64,000 nucleotides of DNA from Anabaena sp. 4-3 (GCF_001597745.1 NZ_LUHJ01000065.1:35054-99053), one strand, 5' to 3'. Positions 1 through 9,935 are shown, counted from the stretch's first letter. The notes: generated by a model not told the origin, from the letters alone. Translations and numbers: made by a program.

Positions 1-9
1 AAAAAAAGT

Positions 10-1152
10 GTTGCAACATTAACTAATCCCTATTAGGGATTGAAACTTGTGAACGCTAACGGGATCGTGATAAACATTCCGTTGCAACATTAACTAATCC
101 CTATTAGGGATTGAAACATCTACACCCGACCAACGCCAGTGGGCGATCGCACTCGGTTGCAACATTAACTAATCCCTATTAGGGATTGAAACGCTGCTTC
201 TACAGCGATACGATGTGATGACGACGGTTGCAACATTAACTAATCCCTATTAGGGATTGAAACGGGTGGTCGTAGAAGGGGCAATGCAGATTCAATATCT
301 GGAAGGTTGCAACATTAACTAATCCCTATTAGGGATTGAAACAGTAAACTTCCAGAAGATGCTCAAGAAAGAATACAGTTGCAACATTAACTAATCCCTA
401 TTAGGGATTGAAACTATGTCCTCGCAAAATTGCTGTAAAGCTTTTTTGCCGTTGCAACATTAACTAATCCCTATTAGGGATTGAAACCATGGCGATCGCG
501 CTCAGGAAATCGTTGACCAATGGTTGCAACATTAACTAATCCCTATTAGGGATTGAAACGCCAGAAAGAAGCGGCAAGAGATAAGATAACTAGGTTGCAA
601 CATTAACTAATCCCTATTAGGGATTGAAACAAAAATGCTATTGCCTCATAAGCTAAATAAACAGTTGCAACATTAACTAATCCCTATTAGGGATTGAAAC
701 CTGTCGGTGCTATTGGTCTTTTTCAATGATCTTGTTGCAACATTAACTAATCCCTATTAGGGATTGAAACAACAATGGCTGAATACCAGCTTAAGTATGA
801 CTACATAGTTGCAACATTAACTAATCCCTATTAGGGATTGAAACATCTCAATGAAACAGGGTAGGCGTTTAACCTACCGTTGCAACATTAACTAATCCCT
901 ATTAGGGATTGAAACTCACTGAACAGATGGACGCAATGACAACACGCGCACAGGCGTTGCAACATTAACTAATCCCTATTAGGGATTGAAACTCGAATTC
1001 ACGTCTAATAATGCGTTTGACTTCCGATGGTTTGTCGTTGCAACATTAACTAATCCCTATTAGGGATTGAAACATCTGCCCTCAAAAAGCATGGGTATAA
1101 GTTTGGAAGTGGGAAGTTGCAACATTAACTAATCCCTATTAGGGATTGAAAC
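10..1152 (+). CRISPR. CRISPR array, 16 repeats and 15 spacers, leader-distal end
   Basis: Sixteen identical copies of a 37-bp repeat (first 10-46, last 1116-1152) begin GTTGCAACATTAACTAATCC and end ATTGAAAC. They separate fifteen unique spacers of 33-44 bp. Inside the repeat AATCCCTATTAGGGATT is an inverted repeat. ATTGAAAC is the usual 5' handle of cyanobacterial crRNAs, so transcription is read as + strand and the leader would lie left of the window; bases 1-9 look like the end of another spacer, so the array continues leftward. There is no degenerate terminal repeat and no cas gene in the window. Repeats of this form usually accompany type I-D, I-B or III systems; which one cannot be told here. 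Confidence 0.97.
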
Positions 1153-1455
1153 AGGCGATATATTCGGGGCGGGCAGGATGCCCAACACCACTTGCTACAA
1201 GTCGGCACAGCCGCCCAACGCAGTGGCTCCCCCACAAGATTGATAATTGATTTTCGGGAAAGCCCTAAGCGCAGCACAACCCAACTCAGATATTGGTGTT
1301 GGGTTTCCTCCGTCAACCCAACCTACAATTTTTTGGCATCACTTTAGCTGTGTGAGTCTACTACAGTGATGAAAGACGGAAACTAAAGCTAGAAGGAAAA
1401 GTCTTAGTGTGTGTTAAAAAACATCTCGAAGATGTGAAGCTGAGATGAGTGACAA
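1153..1455. other. Intergenic DNA between the CRISPR array and mltA
   Basis: No gene is supported. The segment holds a short inverted repeat (TTGGGTT near 1301 and AACCCAA near 1315, followed by ACCTACAATTTTTT) of a type common between cyanobacterial genes and possibly able to terminate array transcription. The bases just before position 1456 should carry the mltA promoter, but no clear -35/-10 pair or strong ribosome binding site is visible. Confidence 0.5.
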
Positions 1456-2673
1456 ATGAAAAAAACACTGGCTTTATTTTCCTTGGGTTTGGGAATTACC
1501 CTATTTCAGCCGTTACCGATAGCTGTTAGTCAGGTGTCGCCAACGGCACCCACGACACCAACCGCAGCACCAGCACCTTTAAAACTGATTGATATTGGCA
1601 CTTGTACACCCCGAAGTGCTTGTTTAGGTTGGGATGAACAGTTATTTTTCGGACATGGTGGTTTAGGACGCGATCGCCAATCTCTATTAAAATCAATTGA
1701 CAATAGCCTCAGTTATTTAAACTCAGACAGGGCTATCAACGCTTATAACAATTACCCTATCAAAGAAATTACCCGCGATAGAGTACGCCGCAGTTTACAA
1801 CGTTTCCGCCAATTGGTAGCTACGGCTAAGACTCCTGCACAACTGCAAGCAAATGTCAAGCGGGAATTTGCTTTTTATAAGTCTGTGGGTGATGATGGTA
1901 AGGGTAGGGTGAAGTTTACGGCTTACTATGCACCAATTTATCAAGCTAGTCGCACACCGACGGCAGAATATAAGTATCCCATTTATCGCGTACCGTCAGA
2001 CTTTGACCAATGGACGAAACCCCACCCCAAACGGGAGGAATTAGAAGGGGTAGACGGCTTGTTGGGGAATAAAAGCCGATTAAAGGGTTTAGAGATGTTT
2101 TGGTTACGCGATCGCTTTCAAGCATACATGATTCATATCCAAGGTTCAGCCAAGCTACGGCTAACTGATGGCACTGAAACGAGTGTAGGTTTTGCGCGTG
2201 GAACTGATTACCCCTGGACAAGTATTGGTAGATTGCTGTTTCAAGATGGTAAACTCTCGAAAGAACAGCTAAATATGCCGGGAATTATTAGCTATTTCCA
2301 GAAAAATCCCCAATCGATGGATAACTATTTACCACGCTGGGAACGCTTCATATTTTTTAAGGAAACTAACGGCGAACCCGCTACAGGTAGTACAGGCGTG
2401 CCGCTAGTTCCAGAACGTTCCATAGCGACAGATAAAGCTTTATTGCCTCCTGGTGCTTTAGCTGTAATAAATGGCACGTTTCCTTATCCTAACCGCCGTG
2501 GGCAATTAGTCAACCGGAGAGTTAGCCGCTTTGTGCTAGATCAAGATACAGGTAGTGCCATCAAAGGGCCTGGCAGGGTAGATTATTTCTTAGGTTATGG
2601 AGATGTAGCAGGCGATCGCGCTGGTATTACAGTCAGCACGGGTTCTATATATTACCTGCTGCTGAAGGAATGA
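1456..2673 (+). CDS. mltA: Membrane-bound lytic murein transglycosylase A (MltA family)
   Basis: A 405-residue protein with an N-terminal signal peptide (KKTLALFSLGLGITLF, cleavage expected near residue 25) and a Pro/Thr/Ala-rich linker. The MltA barrel domain follows (about residues 120-330, with FTAYYAPIY and WLRDRFQAYMIHIQGSA). The C-terminal 3D domain has DTGSAIKGPGRVDYFLG near residue 366, whose aspartates include the catalytic one in this family. Enzymes of this family cleave the MurNAc-GlcNAc bond of peptidoglycan and release 1,6-anhydro-muropeptides in the periplasm. Length agrees with cyanobacterial members. It stands alone, with no gene on the same strand close by. No lipobox cysteine is obvious, so it may be soluble or signal-anchored. 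Confidence 0.93.
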   Translation: MKKTLALFSLGLGITLFQPLPIAVSQVSPTAPTTPTAAPAPLKLIDIGTCTPRSACLGWDEQLFFGHGGLGRDRQSLLKSIDNSLSYLNSDRAINAYNNYPIKEITRDRVRRSLQRFRQLVATAKTPAQLQANVKREFAFYKSVGDDGKGRVKFTAYYAPIYQASRTPTAEYKYPIYRVPSDFDQWTKPHPKREELEGVDGLLGNKSRLKGLEMFWLRDRFQAYMIHIQGSAKLRLTDGTETSVGFARGTDYPWTSIGRLLFQDGKLSKEQLNMPGIISYFQKNPQSMDNYLPRWERFIFFKETNGEPATGSTGVPLVPERSIATDKALLPPGALAVINGTFPYPNRRGQLVNRRVSRFVLDQDTGSAIKGPGRVDYFLGYGDVAGDRAGITVSTGSIYYLLLKE

Positions 2674-2742
2674 GGGATTAGGCATTGATGCACAGGGCAT
2701 GGGATTTTCCCCCTCTGCCTTCTGCACCCTGCCCCCTGCTTC

Positions 2743-3183
2743 CTACATCACCCTCTGGCGTAGATATTGCTCATCAACTCCTTGTTGAACCCATGTGAGA
2801 CAGTCATATTTAGATGTAAATAATTTGGGCGCAGCAATGTTATTTAACAACTCTGGGAGATAATGGTCGTAGAAATGTTTACCGTGACTTTCAAAGAGAA
2901 TAATTAAATTTTGGCGGTAAACATAGCGAGATTGAAAGCTGTCGCCTTGACTGATAAAATCTGCATTTTGGTCGATATGTTCTTTGGCAATCTCTATAAT
3001 ATTGCTGATGCTATTACCGTAAATTTCCGCCGGATTATCTGCTTGATGAAATTGACTTTTCCTACCTATTTCTGACAGGAGTTTATACGAATAAATTTCG
3101 TATTGGTCTGCTTTGCCAAAAACAAATGGGATGATGAGATATCCTTTGTATGAAACCGCACTTTCATAAAGAAGACGACTCAT
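2743..3183 (-). CDS. Hypothetical protein, 146 residues
   Basis: I do not recognise the family. The reading frame is open for 146 codons and begins at an ATG that follows a strong ribosome binding site (AAGGAGG, 5 nt before the start on the minus strand), which supports translation. The protein looks soluble, with no signal peptide or membrane segment. It has a hydrophobic N-terminal strand region (YKGYLIIPFVFGKADQYEIY) and a helix-rich centre. It converges on mltA with 69 bp between them, and its own promoter would lie in 3184-3300. It may be a Nostocales-specific protein; no function can be assigned. Confidence 0.7.
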   Translation of the reverse strand: MSRLLYESAVSYKGYLIIPFVFGKADQYEIYSYKLLSEIGRKSQFHQADNPAEIYGNSISNIIEIAKEHIDQNADFISQGDSFQSRYVYRQNLIILFESHGKHFYDHYLPELLNNIAAPKLFTSKYDCLTWVQQGVDEQYLRQRVM

Positions 3184-3527
3184 CTAAACCTCCTTGGGTA
3201 TAACAGCTTAAACAACTATCGCTTCAACAAAATGACTTTTCTGGTTTGTTGAACCGTGTTGGATGAATTTTTGCAAGAGGGGCATCACCCCTTTTTTTAA
3301 AACAAATACGAGTGAATAAGTTTTTATCAACAAAGTATTATGATAACTATTATCGCGTGTTTTGATATTAGTATTGAACCAATATCAGACAAAAGTTAAA
3401 AATTCATGAGTTTAGTTTGTATAATTTCTCAGCCATTAGACAGAAATTACTATATAGTCATTAGTTATTAGTGATTAGTTATTAGTGGTTCTCCCCTGCT
3501 GCCTCTGCTGCCTCCGATTTCCCAGTT
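3184..3527. other. Intergenic DNA with heptamer repeat tract
   Basis: No gene seen. It holds the ribosome binding site of the minus-strand hypothetical gene, an AT-rich stretch (3300-3450) and, at about 3456-3489, a TAGTTAT/TAGTCAT-type heptamer tract followed by a pyrimidine-rich CTGCCTCTGCTGCCTC stretch, both typical of Nostoc intergenic repeats. Confidence 0.5.
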
Positions 3528-4394
3528 TTACCAGAGGCTTAGTTGATTAGGTGGAGAGTCTAGTTGATTCCAGGGGAGGGGCGGAACTGCTACACCATGC
3601 TGTTCTAATAGCTGTTGAAAATAACGGGCGGTGTGAGGCGATCGCTCTTCTAAGGGACAATGAATAAAGAAATAAATTTTGACTCCAGAATGCAACCATT
3701 GTTGAATCTGTTTAACCCACTCTTCCATAAACGGCTGATTGACTGACAACTGAGGATGACAAATCAACCGAATTAGACTAAAAGGTGCTGTAACGCTGAA
3801 TTGTAAGGGTACTTTAGGCTTGCGTCGTTCTGATTTAAACTGGGGGTCATCTTTGCCAGTATAGATGGGACGCGAATCTAGTAACACCCTGCCCACGCCT
3901 AAATTTTCTAAAAGCTGTGTCAATTTACTGGTGTGAGGTTCCTTAAACCAGTCAGGATGTCTGACTTCTAATGCTAATGGTGATGCTTGACGCGGCCAAG
4001 CTTCTAAAAACTTAGCCAAATCATCAATTAATACTGGGCTATAACTGGGCGGTAACTGGGCAAATATGGGGCCGAGATGTGTACCTAAAGGCTGCATCCC
4101 TGCTAAAAATTCTAAAGCAGCAGGTATGTAAGGTGTGAGTAAGCCTTTATGGGTAATTTCCCGTGGTAATTTTAAACAAAATTCAAAGCCTGGAGGTGTT
4201 TCAGCCGCCCATCGGCTGATAGTCTCTTGGTTAGGAACTGCATAAAAGGTAGTATTACCTTCTACAGCAGAAAAACGACGGCTGTAGAGATAGAGAAAAT
4301 CTGTAGCACGAGTATCTGGGGGATACAGTTCCCCCACCCAACCTTTATATGCCCAAACAGCACAACCAATTAAGAAGTTCACAAGCCATGACAC
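3528..4394 (-). CDS. DUF72 (YecE-like) TIM-barrel protein
   Basis: A 288-residue protein of the DUF72/YecE family, whose biochemical role is not established. The family pattern is clear: FLIGCAVWAYKGWVGELYPP near the N-terminus (G-x-x-x-W-x-Y-K-x-W), the core VEGNTTFYAVPN, FCLKLPREITH, and LALEVRHPDW further on. The fold is a TIM barrel in structures of relatives. Residues 1-6 could be non-native, since the family usually starts close to FLIGCA; a GTG at codon 5 is an alternative start. The gene stands alone, oriented left. Confidence 0.88.
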   Translation of the reverse strand: MSWLVNFLIGCAVWAYKGWVGELYPPDTRATDFLYLYSRRFSAVEGNTTFYAVPNQETISRWAAETPPGFEFCLKLPREITHKGLLTPYIPAALEFLAGMQPLGTHLGPIFAQLPPSYSPVLIDDLAKFLEAWPRQASPLALEVRHPDWFKEPHTSKLTQLLENLGVGRVLLDSRPIYTGKDDPQFKSERRKPKVPLQFSVTAPFSLIRLICHPQLSVNQPFMEEWVKQIQQWLHSGVKIYFFIHCPLEERSPHTARYFQQLLEQHGVAVPPLPWNQLDSPPNQLSLW

Positions 4395-4714
4395 AAATAA
4401 CTTCTAGAACGACTCATCCTGATATCAATCTCTGAGTGTTCTTACTTAATTGTATAGGTAGCTTCCAGAAATATCTGGAATCTGGAAGTTTATTTGTTGT
4501 TATCTACTGTAGAGATGTTGCATGCAACGTCTCTACATTTGACTTTTCACGGGATATGGAAAACCCCTCTCCAAACCTCTCCCCTGCCAGGAGAGAGGCT
4601 TTGAGTTTTCCCCATTCCCTAGTAGGGAAGGGGGTTAGGGGGTGAGGTTTCACGTTAGCTTTTCCACATAACGTGAAAAGTCAGCTCTACATCCATCACT
4701 GATTGGATGCAACT
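4395..4714. other. Intergenic DNA with palindromic repeats
   Basis: No gene is supported. At 4509-4536 lies a 28-bp near-perfect palindrome of the GTAGAGAYGTTGCA type, also found at 35426-35453. At about 4566-4645 is the common cyanobacterial repeat AACCTCTCCCCTGCCAGG with a matching GGGAAGGGGGTTAGGGG half. A 69-codon open frame here is made of these repeats and is not a gene. Confidence 0.6.
4509..4536. repeat. 28-bp palindrome, GTAGAGAYGTTGCA family
   Basis: GTAGAGATGTTGCA is followed directly by its reverse complement with one mismatch. It is the same length and sequence family as 35426-35453, and has the same ends as the copies at 22651-22678 (inside sufD) and 46084-46111. Confidence 0.85.
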
Positions 4715-5383
4715 TCATTTGAGATAACTTGTGAACCACTCACTCGCCAGTTGTGCCACAGCTTCTAATTTGCCGGGTTCTTCAAATAAGTGAGTAGCTT
4801 GAGGCACAATCTTCAAGCTTTTTTCTGCGCGCAACTGTGCTAAAGCACTCTCATTCATGGCAATTACTGGCGTATCATAACCCCCGACAATTAATAATGT
4901 CGGTGCTTTGACTTGCGGTAATGCAGAGGTGGCTAAATCAGGCCGTCCCCCACGAGAAACAACAGCTTTGACAACATCTGGACGGGCTGCGGCTGCTACT
5001 AAAGCTGCACCTGCGCCTGTACTTGCGCCAAAGTAACCAATGTTTAAATTATGCGTCTCTGGATGTTGAGCCAGCCAATCTGTTGCCCCTACTAGCCGGG
5101 ATGCTAATAACCCAATATCAAAGCGTAAATGTCTGGTGTGGATGTCAATGGCTTCTTCTTCAGCCGTGAGCAAGTCAATTAATAAAGTAGCCAGTCCCGC
5201 CTGTTGTAAAACTCCGGCTACATAGCGATTGCGGGGACTATGGCGACTGCTACCACTGCCATGAGCAAATAAAACTATGCCTGTGGCACCTTCTGGGATG
5301 AATAAGTTGCCTTCTAGGTTGACCTCACCTGCTGAGACTGATACTATATACTCGTGGGGATGTTGTGTCAATATCGGATTCAT
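4715..5383 (-). CDS. Dienelactone hydrolase-like alpha/beta hydrolase
   Basis: A 222-residue alpha/beta hydrolase. It has the oxyanion segment IVLFAHGSGSSRHSPRNR, the nucleophile elbow GYFGASTGAGAAL (G-A-S-T-G, Ser near residue 119), an acid in the segment LLIVGGYDTPV and a histidine in PQATHLFEEPG. Substrate unknown. It lies 15 bp downstream of a phosphoribosyltransferase gene on the same strand with a good ribosome binding site (AGGAGG), so the two are almost certainly one operon. In several bacteria these two domains are fused in one polypeptide, which supports a joint but unknown role. Confidence 0.87.
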   Translation of the reverse strand: MNPILTQHPHEYIVSVSAGEVNLEGNLFIPEGATGIVLFAHGSGSSRHSPRNRYVAGVLQQAGLATLLIDLLTAEEEAIDIHTRHLRFDIGLLASRLVGATDWLAQHPETHNLNIGYFGASTGAGAALVAAAARPDVVKAVVSRGGRPDLATSALPQVKAPTLLIVGGYDTPVIAMNESALAQLRAEKSLKIVPQATHLFEEPGKLEAVAQLASEWFTSYLK

Positions 5384-5398
5384 AAACTCAACCTCCTG

Positions 5399-6061
5399 TT
5401 ATGAGCCGTTAGCAATCAACTGTTTTTGCCTGGCGAGTAGGTGACAAACTTCTGCATCAGTTGTTTGGGAAAAATCTTCGTACCAGATACCAATGGCAGA
5501 TAAATGTTCTGGCATCAATACACAGACAAGTTTATCTAATGCTGGGGCTAGTTCCTCATAGGTGGATGTGCCAACTACGGGAACGGCTAAAACTAATTCG
5601 CGGGGTTGTTGTTGTTTGATTGTGGCGATCGCTGCCCGGATAGTGGCACCTGTGGCAATGCCATCATCAATTAAAATGATGGTGCGATTGGTGATGTTTG
5701 GTAAGGGGCGATCGCCTCGATAAAGTTGATTGCGGCGTTGTAATTCATGGGTTTCTCTGGCTGCTACAGCGTCTATAATTTCTTGGGGAATTCGCAACCA
5801 ATCAACAACATTCTCATTAATCACACGTACCCCACCTGTAGAAATTGCACCCATCGCTAATTCTTCATGTCCTGGTACGCCGAGTTTCCGCACCAAGCAA
5901 ACATCTAAAGGTGCATCCAGATTTTTAGCTACTTCGTAAGCTACAGGTACACCCCCACGGGGAAGTGCCAAAACCAGAACATCGTCCCGATGGGCATATT
6001 CTGACAACTTAGCAGCTAATAGCTGTCCGGCTTCTGTCCGATGAGAAAATTTTTGCAGCAT
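5399..6061 (-). CDS. Phosphoribosyltransferase family protein
   Basis: A 220-residue type I phosphoribosyltransferase fold protein. The PRPP-binding loop is IILIDDGIATGATIRAA (two acidic residues, then the phosphate-binding turn, about residues 128-144). An N-terminal ALPRGGVPVAYEVA segment and the strand DVCLVRKLGVPGHEELAMGA are also typical of this group, which is not a known purine or pyrimidine salvage enzyme. It is first gene of a two-gene operon with the hydrolase that follows by 15 bp. The acceptor base or substrate is not known. Confidence 0.87.
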   Translation of the reverse strand: MLQKFSHRTEAGQLLAAKLSEYAHRDDVLVLALPRGGVPVAYEVAKNLDAPLDVCLVRKLGVPGHEELAMGAISTGGVRVINENVVDWLRIPQEIIDAVAARETHELQRRNQLYRGDRPLPNITNRTIILIDDGIATGATIRAAIATIKQQQPRELVLAVPVVGTSTYEELAPALDKLVCVLMPEHLSAIGIWYEDFSQTTDAEVCHLLARQKQLIANGS

Positions 6062-6493
6062 ATTGTTACACCTGGTTTATGAAAAAAGTTCTTTTTGTGA
6101 CTGTTTTACAAGATGAGTAATTCCGTGTGTAATCAAAACTCCTTGTAAATACTACCAGTCGGGTTTCTGTGAGATTATCTTATGAGTCAAAAACGATACT
6201 TTAGGAATCTTGTAGGGTGCGTCAGACTGTTTAAATGCTGTCAATAAACGTATTTTTGGTATCTGACGCACCCTAGTAATATGCCAGTTGTGTGAATTCT
6301 GTACTTGAGACTTGACGGAGGTTTCTGTGCAACCCAACTGACTATCAGGAGGCAATACACGCGATTACACAAGAATCGCTATCTTAAGGTTAGACAAAAA
6401 ATGTGAGGAAATTGTGAGGACAGTGGGAAGGCGATCGCACTACTCACGTAGGAGTTGCAATTACATCAAAATTACATCTGTCTTCAAGGGTGA
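6062..6493. other. Intergenic DNA with one GTAGGGTGCGTCAG palindrome
   Basis: No gene supported. The notable content is the inverted repeat at 6213-6275. HIP1 is present (GCGATCGC near 6431). Promoters for the minus-strand phosphoribosyltransferase operon should lie in the left part of this stretch, but no consensus boxes stand out. Confidence 0.5.
6213..6275. repeat. Palindromic element, GTAGGGTGCGTCAG family
   Basis: TAGGGTGCGTCAGA (6213-6226) is repeated as its exact reverse complement at 6262-6275, with 35 bp between. The same arms occur at 9800-9863 and 52377-52441, and a single arm near 9618. The size and arms suggest a miniature, non-autonomous element or an RNA hairpin repeat. Confidence 0.85.
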
Positions 6494-9388
6494 TTAATTC
6501 CCCTGCAACGGTGCATTTAAAGCTTTCTCAATGCGATCGCGGGTTTCCAAAATGTGGGCTTTGGTGTATGCGTCGCGGGTGTTTACTTGCTGGAGTTTGC
6601 TATGCAATTGTCTAAGTTTATACCATGCTAGCGAGCGTGCATCTTCTGGTACGTATTCTTGCCGTAATACCATACGAATTAAAATGTCTAAATATTCTCT
6701 TTGCAATCCTCTGCGGAAACTGGTAATTTTGAGTTTTCCGCCTTTTGGTTGTAGTACCTCTGTCCAAATTCCGGTTTGCAATGTATCAAACAGTTCTGGT
6801 AACGTCAGTGATTTTTCTGGTGGGTTTTTCAGTTCCAAATCCTTAAGTTGGGAGAGGCGATCGCCTGCTAGCAATTCCCGCAAAACAGCACCCTGCAAGA
6901 GCAATACTAAATCATGAATGGGATAATCTAACCGCCCCATCTGCGGAAAACTACGCCAGTGTAGCCACCGTGAAGGTGCTAATTTATTCAGCAATTCCGG
7001 GGGAAAATTTAGAGCCTTCTCATCAAATACATATTTTTGTAGTGTGTTTAATGCTTGTCGTTGCTTTTCTAGGGGGACTGATTCAAATGGTAATCGCTGT
7101 TTAGTAGATACTCTTTCCCTACCATGCAGTCGGTAAAATGATTGTCCACCTATATATTTAGTAGTGTAGAAGATGTTGCGAAAATAGTTATTCAAAATTG
7201 TATTAAAGCGATCGCTGACATCACTATAACTATCACCCGCTAACGGAAAACGTTTATTCAGACGTTCCCACATCAACCGCGAATTATCTAGTTGCCACTG
7301 TGAATAAACTAGGACGTTGCTGCTATAATCCCAGGCATCGGCAGTTGGATCAAGACCATAGACATCTTCATCTGTAGCATAACTCAACTCCGGTTTCTCA
7401 GATTGGTTAGCGATCGCTTGCAGCATCGGCTTTTCTGCTATGGGGTTGGCGGCTAGAATTGGGGTATAACCATACTGAATTGCCCACTCATCATAAACCC
7501 CGACGATGCTGGGGAAAAAATCTCCCTGCTTTGTGCCTGGGGGTGCAATGTTGGGAGGAATATAATCCATCACCGAAGTTGTCATACCTCTAGTGCTGGT
7601 AATCTCCTGATTATTCATCGCTTCTGGTGGTAGGAAAGTGCTACCCCGGAAGTTGTGACGCAAACCGAGAGTATGACCCACTTCGTGGGCGATAATTAAA
7701 CGTAAATATTCATGGATGTATTGTTGTATTTGTTTTTGGCTGGGTACGTTGTCTTGTAGTAATGACATCGCCATCGAACCAAAAGCAAATTGATTAGCTG
7801 CTTCGATGCCGTAGCACACATCATACTTGCTGCTTAATTGGGCTAACCGTTGCAAAAATTTATTTGGCTCAGTTGTGCTGTTGTCTTTGGTAGTTCTACC
7901 ATAATTACAAAGCTGGCGATCGCGGATTAATCCTGATAAAGAAGTGCGAGTTTTGCTTTGACTTGGTTGGATGAGTTGACGATAGTTACCCTTGAGATAG
8001 CGGATAAAGCCGGCATCTACTAAGATATCTGCATCTAAAATTTCCCCAGTTAAAGGATTAATGCGAGATGGCCCCATCGCAAAATAACCATCCACTGTGT
8101 TAATCCAGCGAATCGTATTATAGCGGATGTCTGCCGGATGCCAGGTAACATGATCTGGCATTTGCTTGGCTACAATCGCATCTTTAAATCCCGCTTTCAA
8201 AAAGGCTTTGTTCCACATTAGTATGCCTTCTTTAATCGCATCGCGATATTCTAAAGGCACAGCGTTGTCAATCCAAAAGACAATCGGTTTTTTTGGTGGA
8301 GATATCGGTGCGTTGGGATTTTCTTTTTCTAAATGCCAGCGATTAATATAACGGATAAACGGTTCATCGCGTTCATGTTCAGATAAATCGTGGTAGGCAG
8401 TGATAAAATAACCCACACGTTCGTCAGCTAATCGGGGACGATAATTGTTGTTTGGTAATTGCGAGAGACTGTAGTGAACCCGCAAAGTAAAGCCACGGCT
8501 ATCAGGCAGGGCTGTAAAACCCTGCATTGGATTTGCTTGATTACTACTACCTGAGAAAGTCAAAATTGTTTCCACCTCTAAGTTTTGGGGAAAAACTTTT
8601 GCATCACCAAAATAGGATTGATCTGTGTTGGCACTCATACCTATACTCAGAGCTAATCCTGATAAGTCTGTCAGTAGTAAGTCACCCAAATCAATCAGTA
8701 AACTTTGGCGTTGGGGATGAATACTTTTAATCGGCAAAGCATAGAGAACCGAATCACTAAAGGAACGGGCGAGCGATCGCACTTGTGGATCACCTTCCCG
8801 TGTGCGAAAATTCACATTCCGCACTACAAAATATAAGTTTTTATCTACCCGTTGGAAATAAAATAAAAAGTCCTGTAATGGCAATCCACTATAAATTCCC
8901 TCTTCACCAATCCCAGATTCCAAGGTTGCAGTCGCTAAATAATTTTTATTGAGTTGTTCTGGTTTTACTTCCAGATAAATTTTATTCTTTTCTTGATGAT
9001 GATATATAGTAAATAATCCTGCTGATTTCTCCGTATCTTTAATTACTGTATCAAATTCTTCCCCATCATCTTTTTTCTCTGGTTTAGTTGCGCTCTCAGG
9101 TTTCTTTACCGGATTATCTGTCGGTTTACCCACTTTTAATAATGGTTGTTCCCCTGATTTTTTAGTATCTTTAACTACCCAAAAAAACGGTTTATTTTGT
9201 ACCTGTTGATTTGGCTCAATTACCCACAGTTGTTTATTTGTATTTTTTGCTACATTTGTTTTTTGGTTGTTATCAACCATTTTCTGGACTACACCATGAG
9301 GTAATGATTGAGCATTTGCAGATGTGATGCCTAAAAATAAACCCTGTAACACTATTACATAAAAGGACAGCCTATTCATCCCATTCAT
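6494..9388 (-). CDS. Secreted zinc-dependent metalloprotease (DUF5117/DUF4953 type)
   Basis: A 964-residue protein with an N-terminal signal peptide (SFYVIVLQGLFLGITSANA). The DUF5118/DUF5117-like region (about 100-330) is followed by a metzincin-like catalytic core: HEVGHTLGLRHNF near residue 567 gives the HExxHxxGxxH zinc site, with SVMDYIPPN downstream as the Met-turn. A long C-terminal DUF4953-like region follows. Family proteins are exported or periplasmic; substrates are not known. A charged low-complexity segment (PVKKPESATKPEKKDDGEEF) lies near residues 92-111. It is a single gene, and 611 bp of non-coding DNA separate it from the divergent pncB. Confidence 0.9.
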   Translation of the reverse strand: MNGMNRLSFYVIVLQGLFLGITSANAQSLPHGVVQKMVDNNQKTNVAKNTNKQLWVIEPNQQVQNKPFFWVVKDTKKSGEQPLLKVGKPTDNPVKKPESATKPEKKDDGEEFDTVIKDTEKSAGLFTIYHHQEKNKIYLEVKPEQLNKNYLATATLESGIGEEGIYSGLPLQDFLFYFQRVDKNLYFVVRNVNFRTREGDPQVRSLARSFSDSVLYALPIKSIHPQRQSLLIDLGDLLLTDLSGLALSIGMSANTDQSYFGDAKVFPQNLEVETILTFSGSSNQANPMQGFTALPDSRGFTLRVHYSLSQLPNNNYRPRLADERVGYFITAYHDLSEHERDEPFIRYINRWHLEKENPNAPISPPKKPIVFWIDNAVPLEYRDAIKEGILMWNKAFLKAGFKDAIVAKQMPDHVTWHPADIRYNTIRWINTVDGYFAMGPSRINPLTGEILDADILVDAGFIRYLKGNYRQLIQPSQSKTRTSLSGLIRDRQLCNYGRTTKDNSTTEPNKFLQRLAQLSSKYDVCYGIEAANQFAFGSMAMSLLQDNVPSQKQIQQYIHEYLRLIIAHEVGHTLGLRHNFRGSTFLPPEAMNNQEITSTRGMTTSVMDYIPPNIAPPGTKQGDFFPSIVGVYDEWAIQYGYTPILAANPIAEKPMLQAIANQSEKPELSYATDEDVYGLDPTADAWDYSSNVLVYSQWQLDNSRLMWERLNKRFPLAGDSYSDVSDRFNTILNNYFRNIFYTTKYIGGQSFYRLHGRERVSTKQRLPFESVPLEKQRQALNTLQKYVFDEKALNFPPELLNKLAPSRWLHWRSFPQMGRLDYPIHDLVLLLQGAVLRELLAGDRLSQLKDLELKNPPEKSLTLPELFDTLQTGIWTEVLQPKGGKLKITSFRRGLQREYLDILIRMVLRQEYVPEDARSLAWYKLRQLHSKLQQVNTRDAYTKAHILETRDRIEKALNAPLQGN

Positions 9389-9799
9389 CCCTGATAACGC
9401 TAGTTAATGTTTAATTATGATTTTTAGTCTGGTTTTGCTGTAGTAATTTTTTCCTTTGATAGTTTGTCTTAAACAATACGTATTATTTTTACATTAATTT
9501 AGTAAAATTACAGAAGAAAACATCAGAACTTAACTAAATTTGCTGATAAGTTTGTATTTTGATGTTAAATATTTAATTTCCGTAAATATCAATCTCTCAT
9601 CTGGCAGATTTTCCGATGACGCACCCTACTAATGTGTCAGTTGCGTCAATCCTGGGTGATTTTGGTTATTTTCTTTTTAATGAAATTAACCATTAAAAAA
9701 AGTTAATTAATGGTTTGATGACATATTGCCGACAAAGTTACGAGTCCAGGCCGGATGCAGCCTAACAAAACAATCCTGACGACGAGGGCTAAGTGTAGT

Positions 9800-9863
9800 G
9801 TAGGGTGCGTCAGCCGCGATAATTGGGTAAAAACACAGATGTTTAACATCTGACACACCCTAC
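9800..9863. repeat. Palindromic element, GTAGGGTGCGTCAG family (second copy)
   Basis: GTAGGGTGCGTCAG (9800-9813) and CTGACACACCCTAC (9850-9863) form an inverted repeat with one mismatch and a 36-bp centre. The centre differs from the copy at 6213-6275, so only the arms are conserved. Confidence 0.85.
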
Positions 9864-9935
9864 TAATGTGCTGCGGTCGAGGGAACAGGAAGGATCAGGG
9901 AATAGTTAGGGTTTTGCTGTTTATAATTTTTATAC

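Noticed and set aside
4436..4645. 69-codon open frame on +
   Set aside because: It is made almost entirely of a 28-bp palindrome and a GGGAAGGGGGTTAGGGG-type repeat, and has no ribosome binding site.
8166..8730. Open frames on + opposite the metalloprotease
   Set aside because: They lie wholly within a conserved coding gene on the other strand and have no protein-like features.
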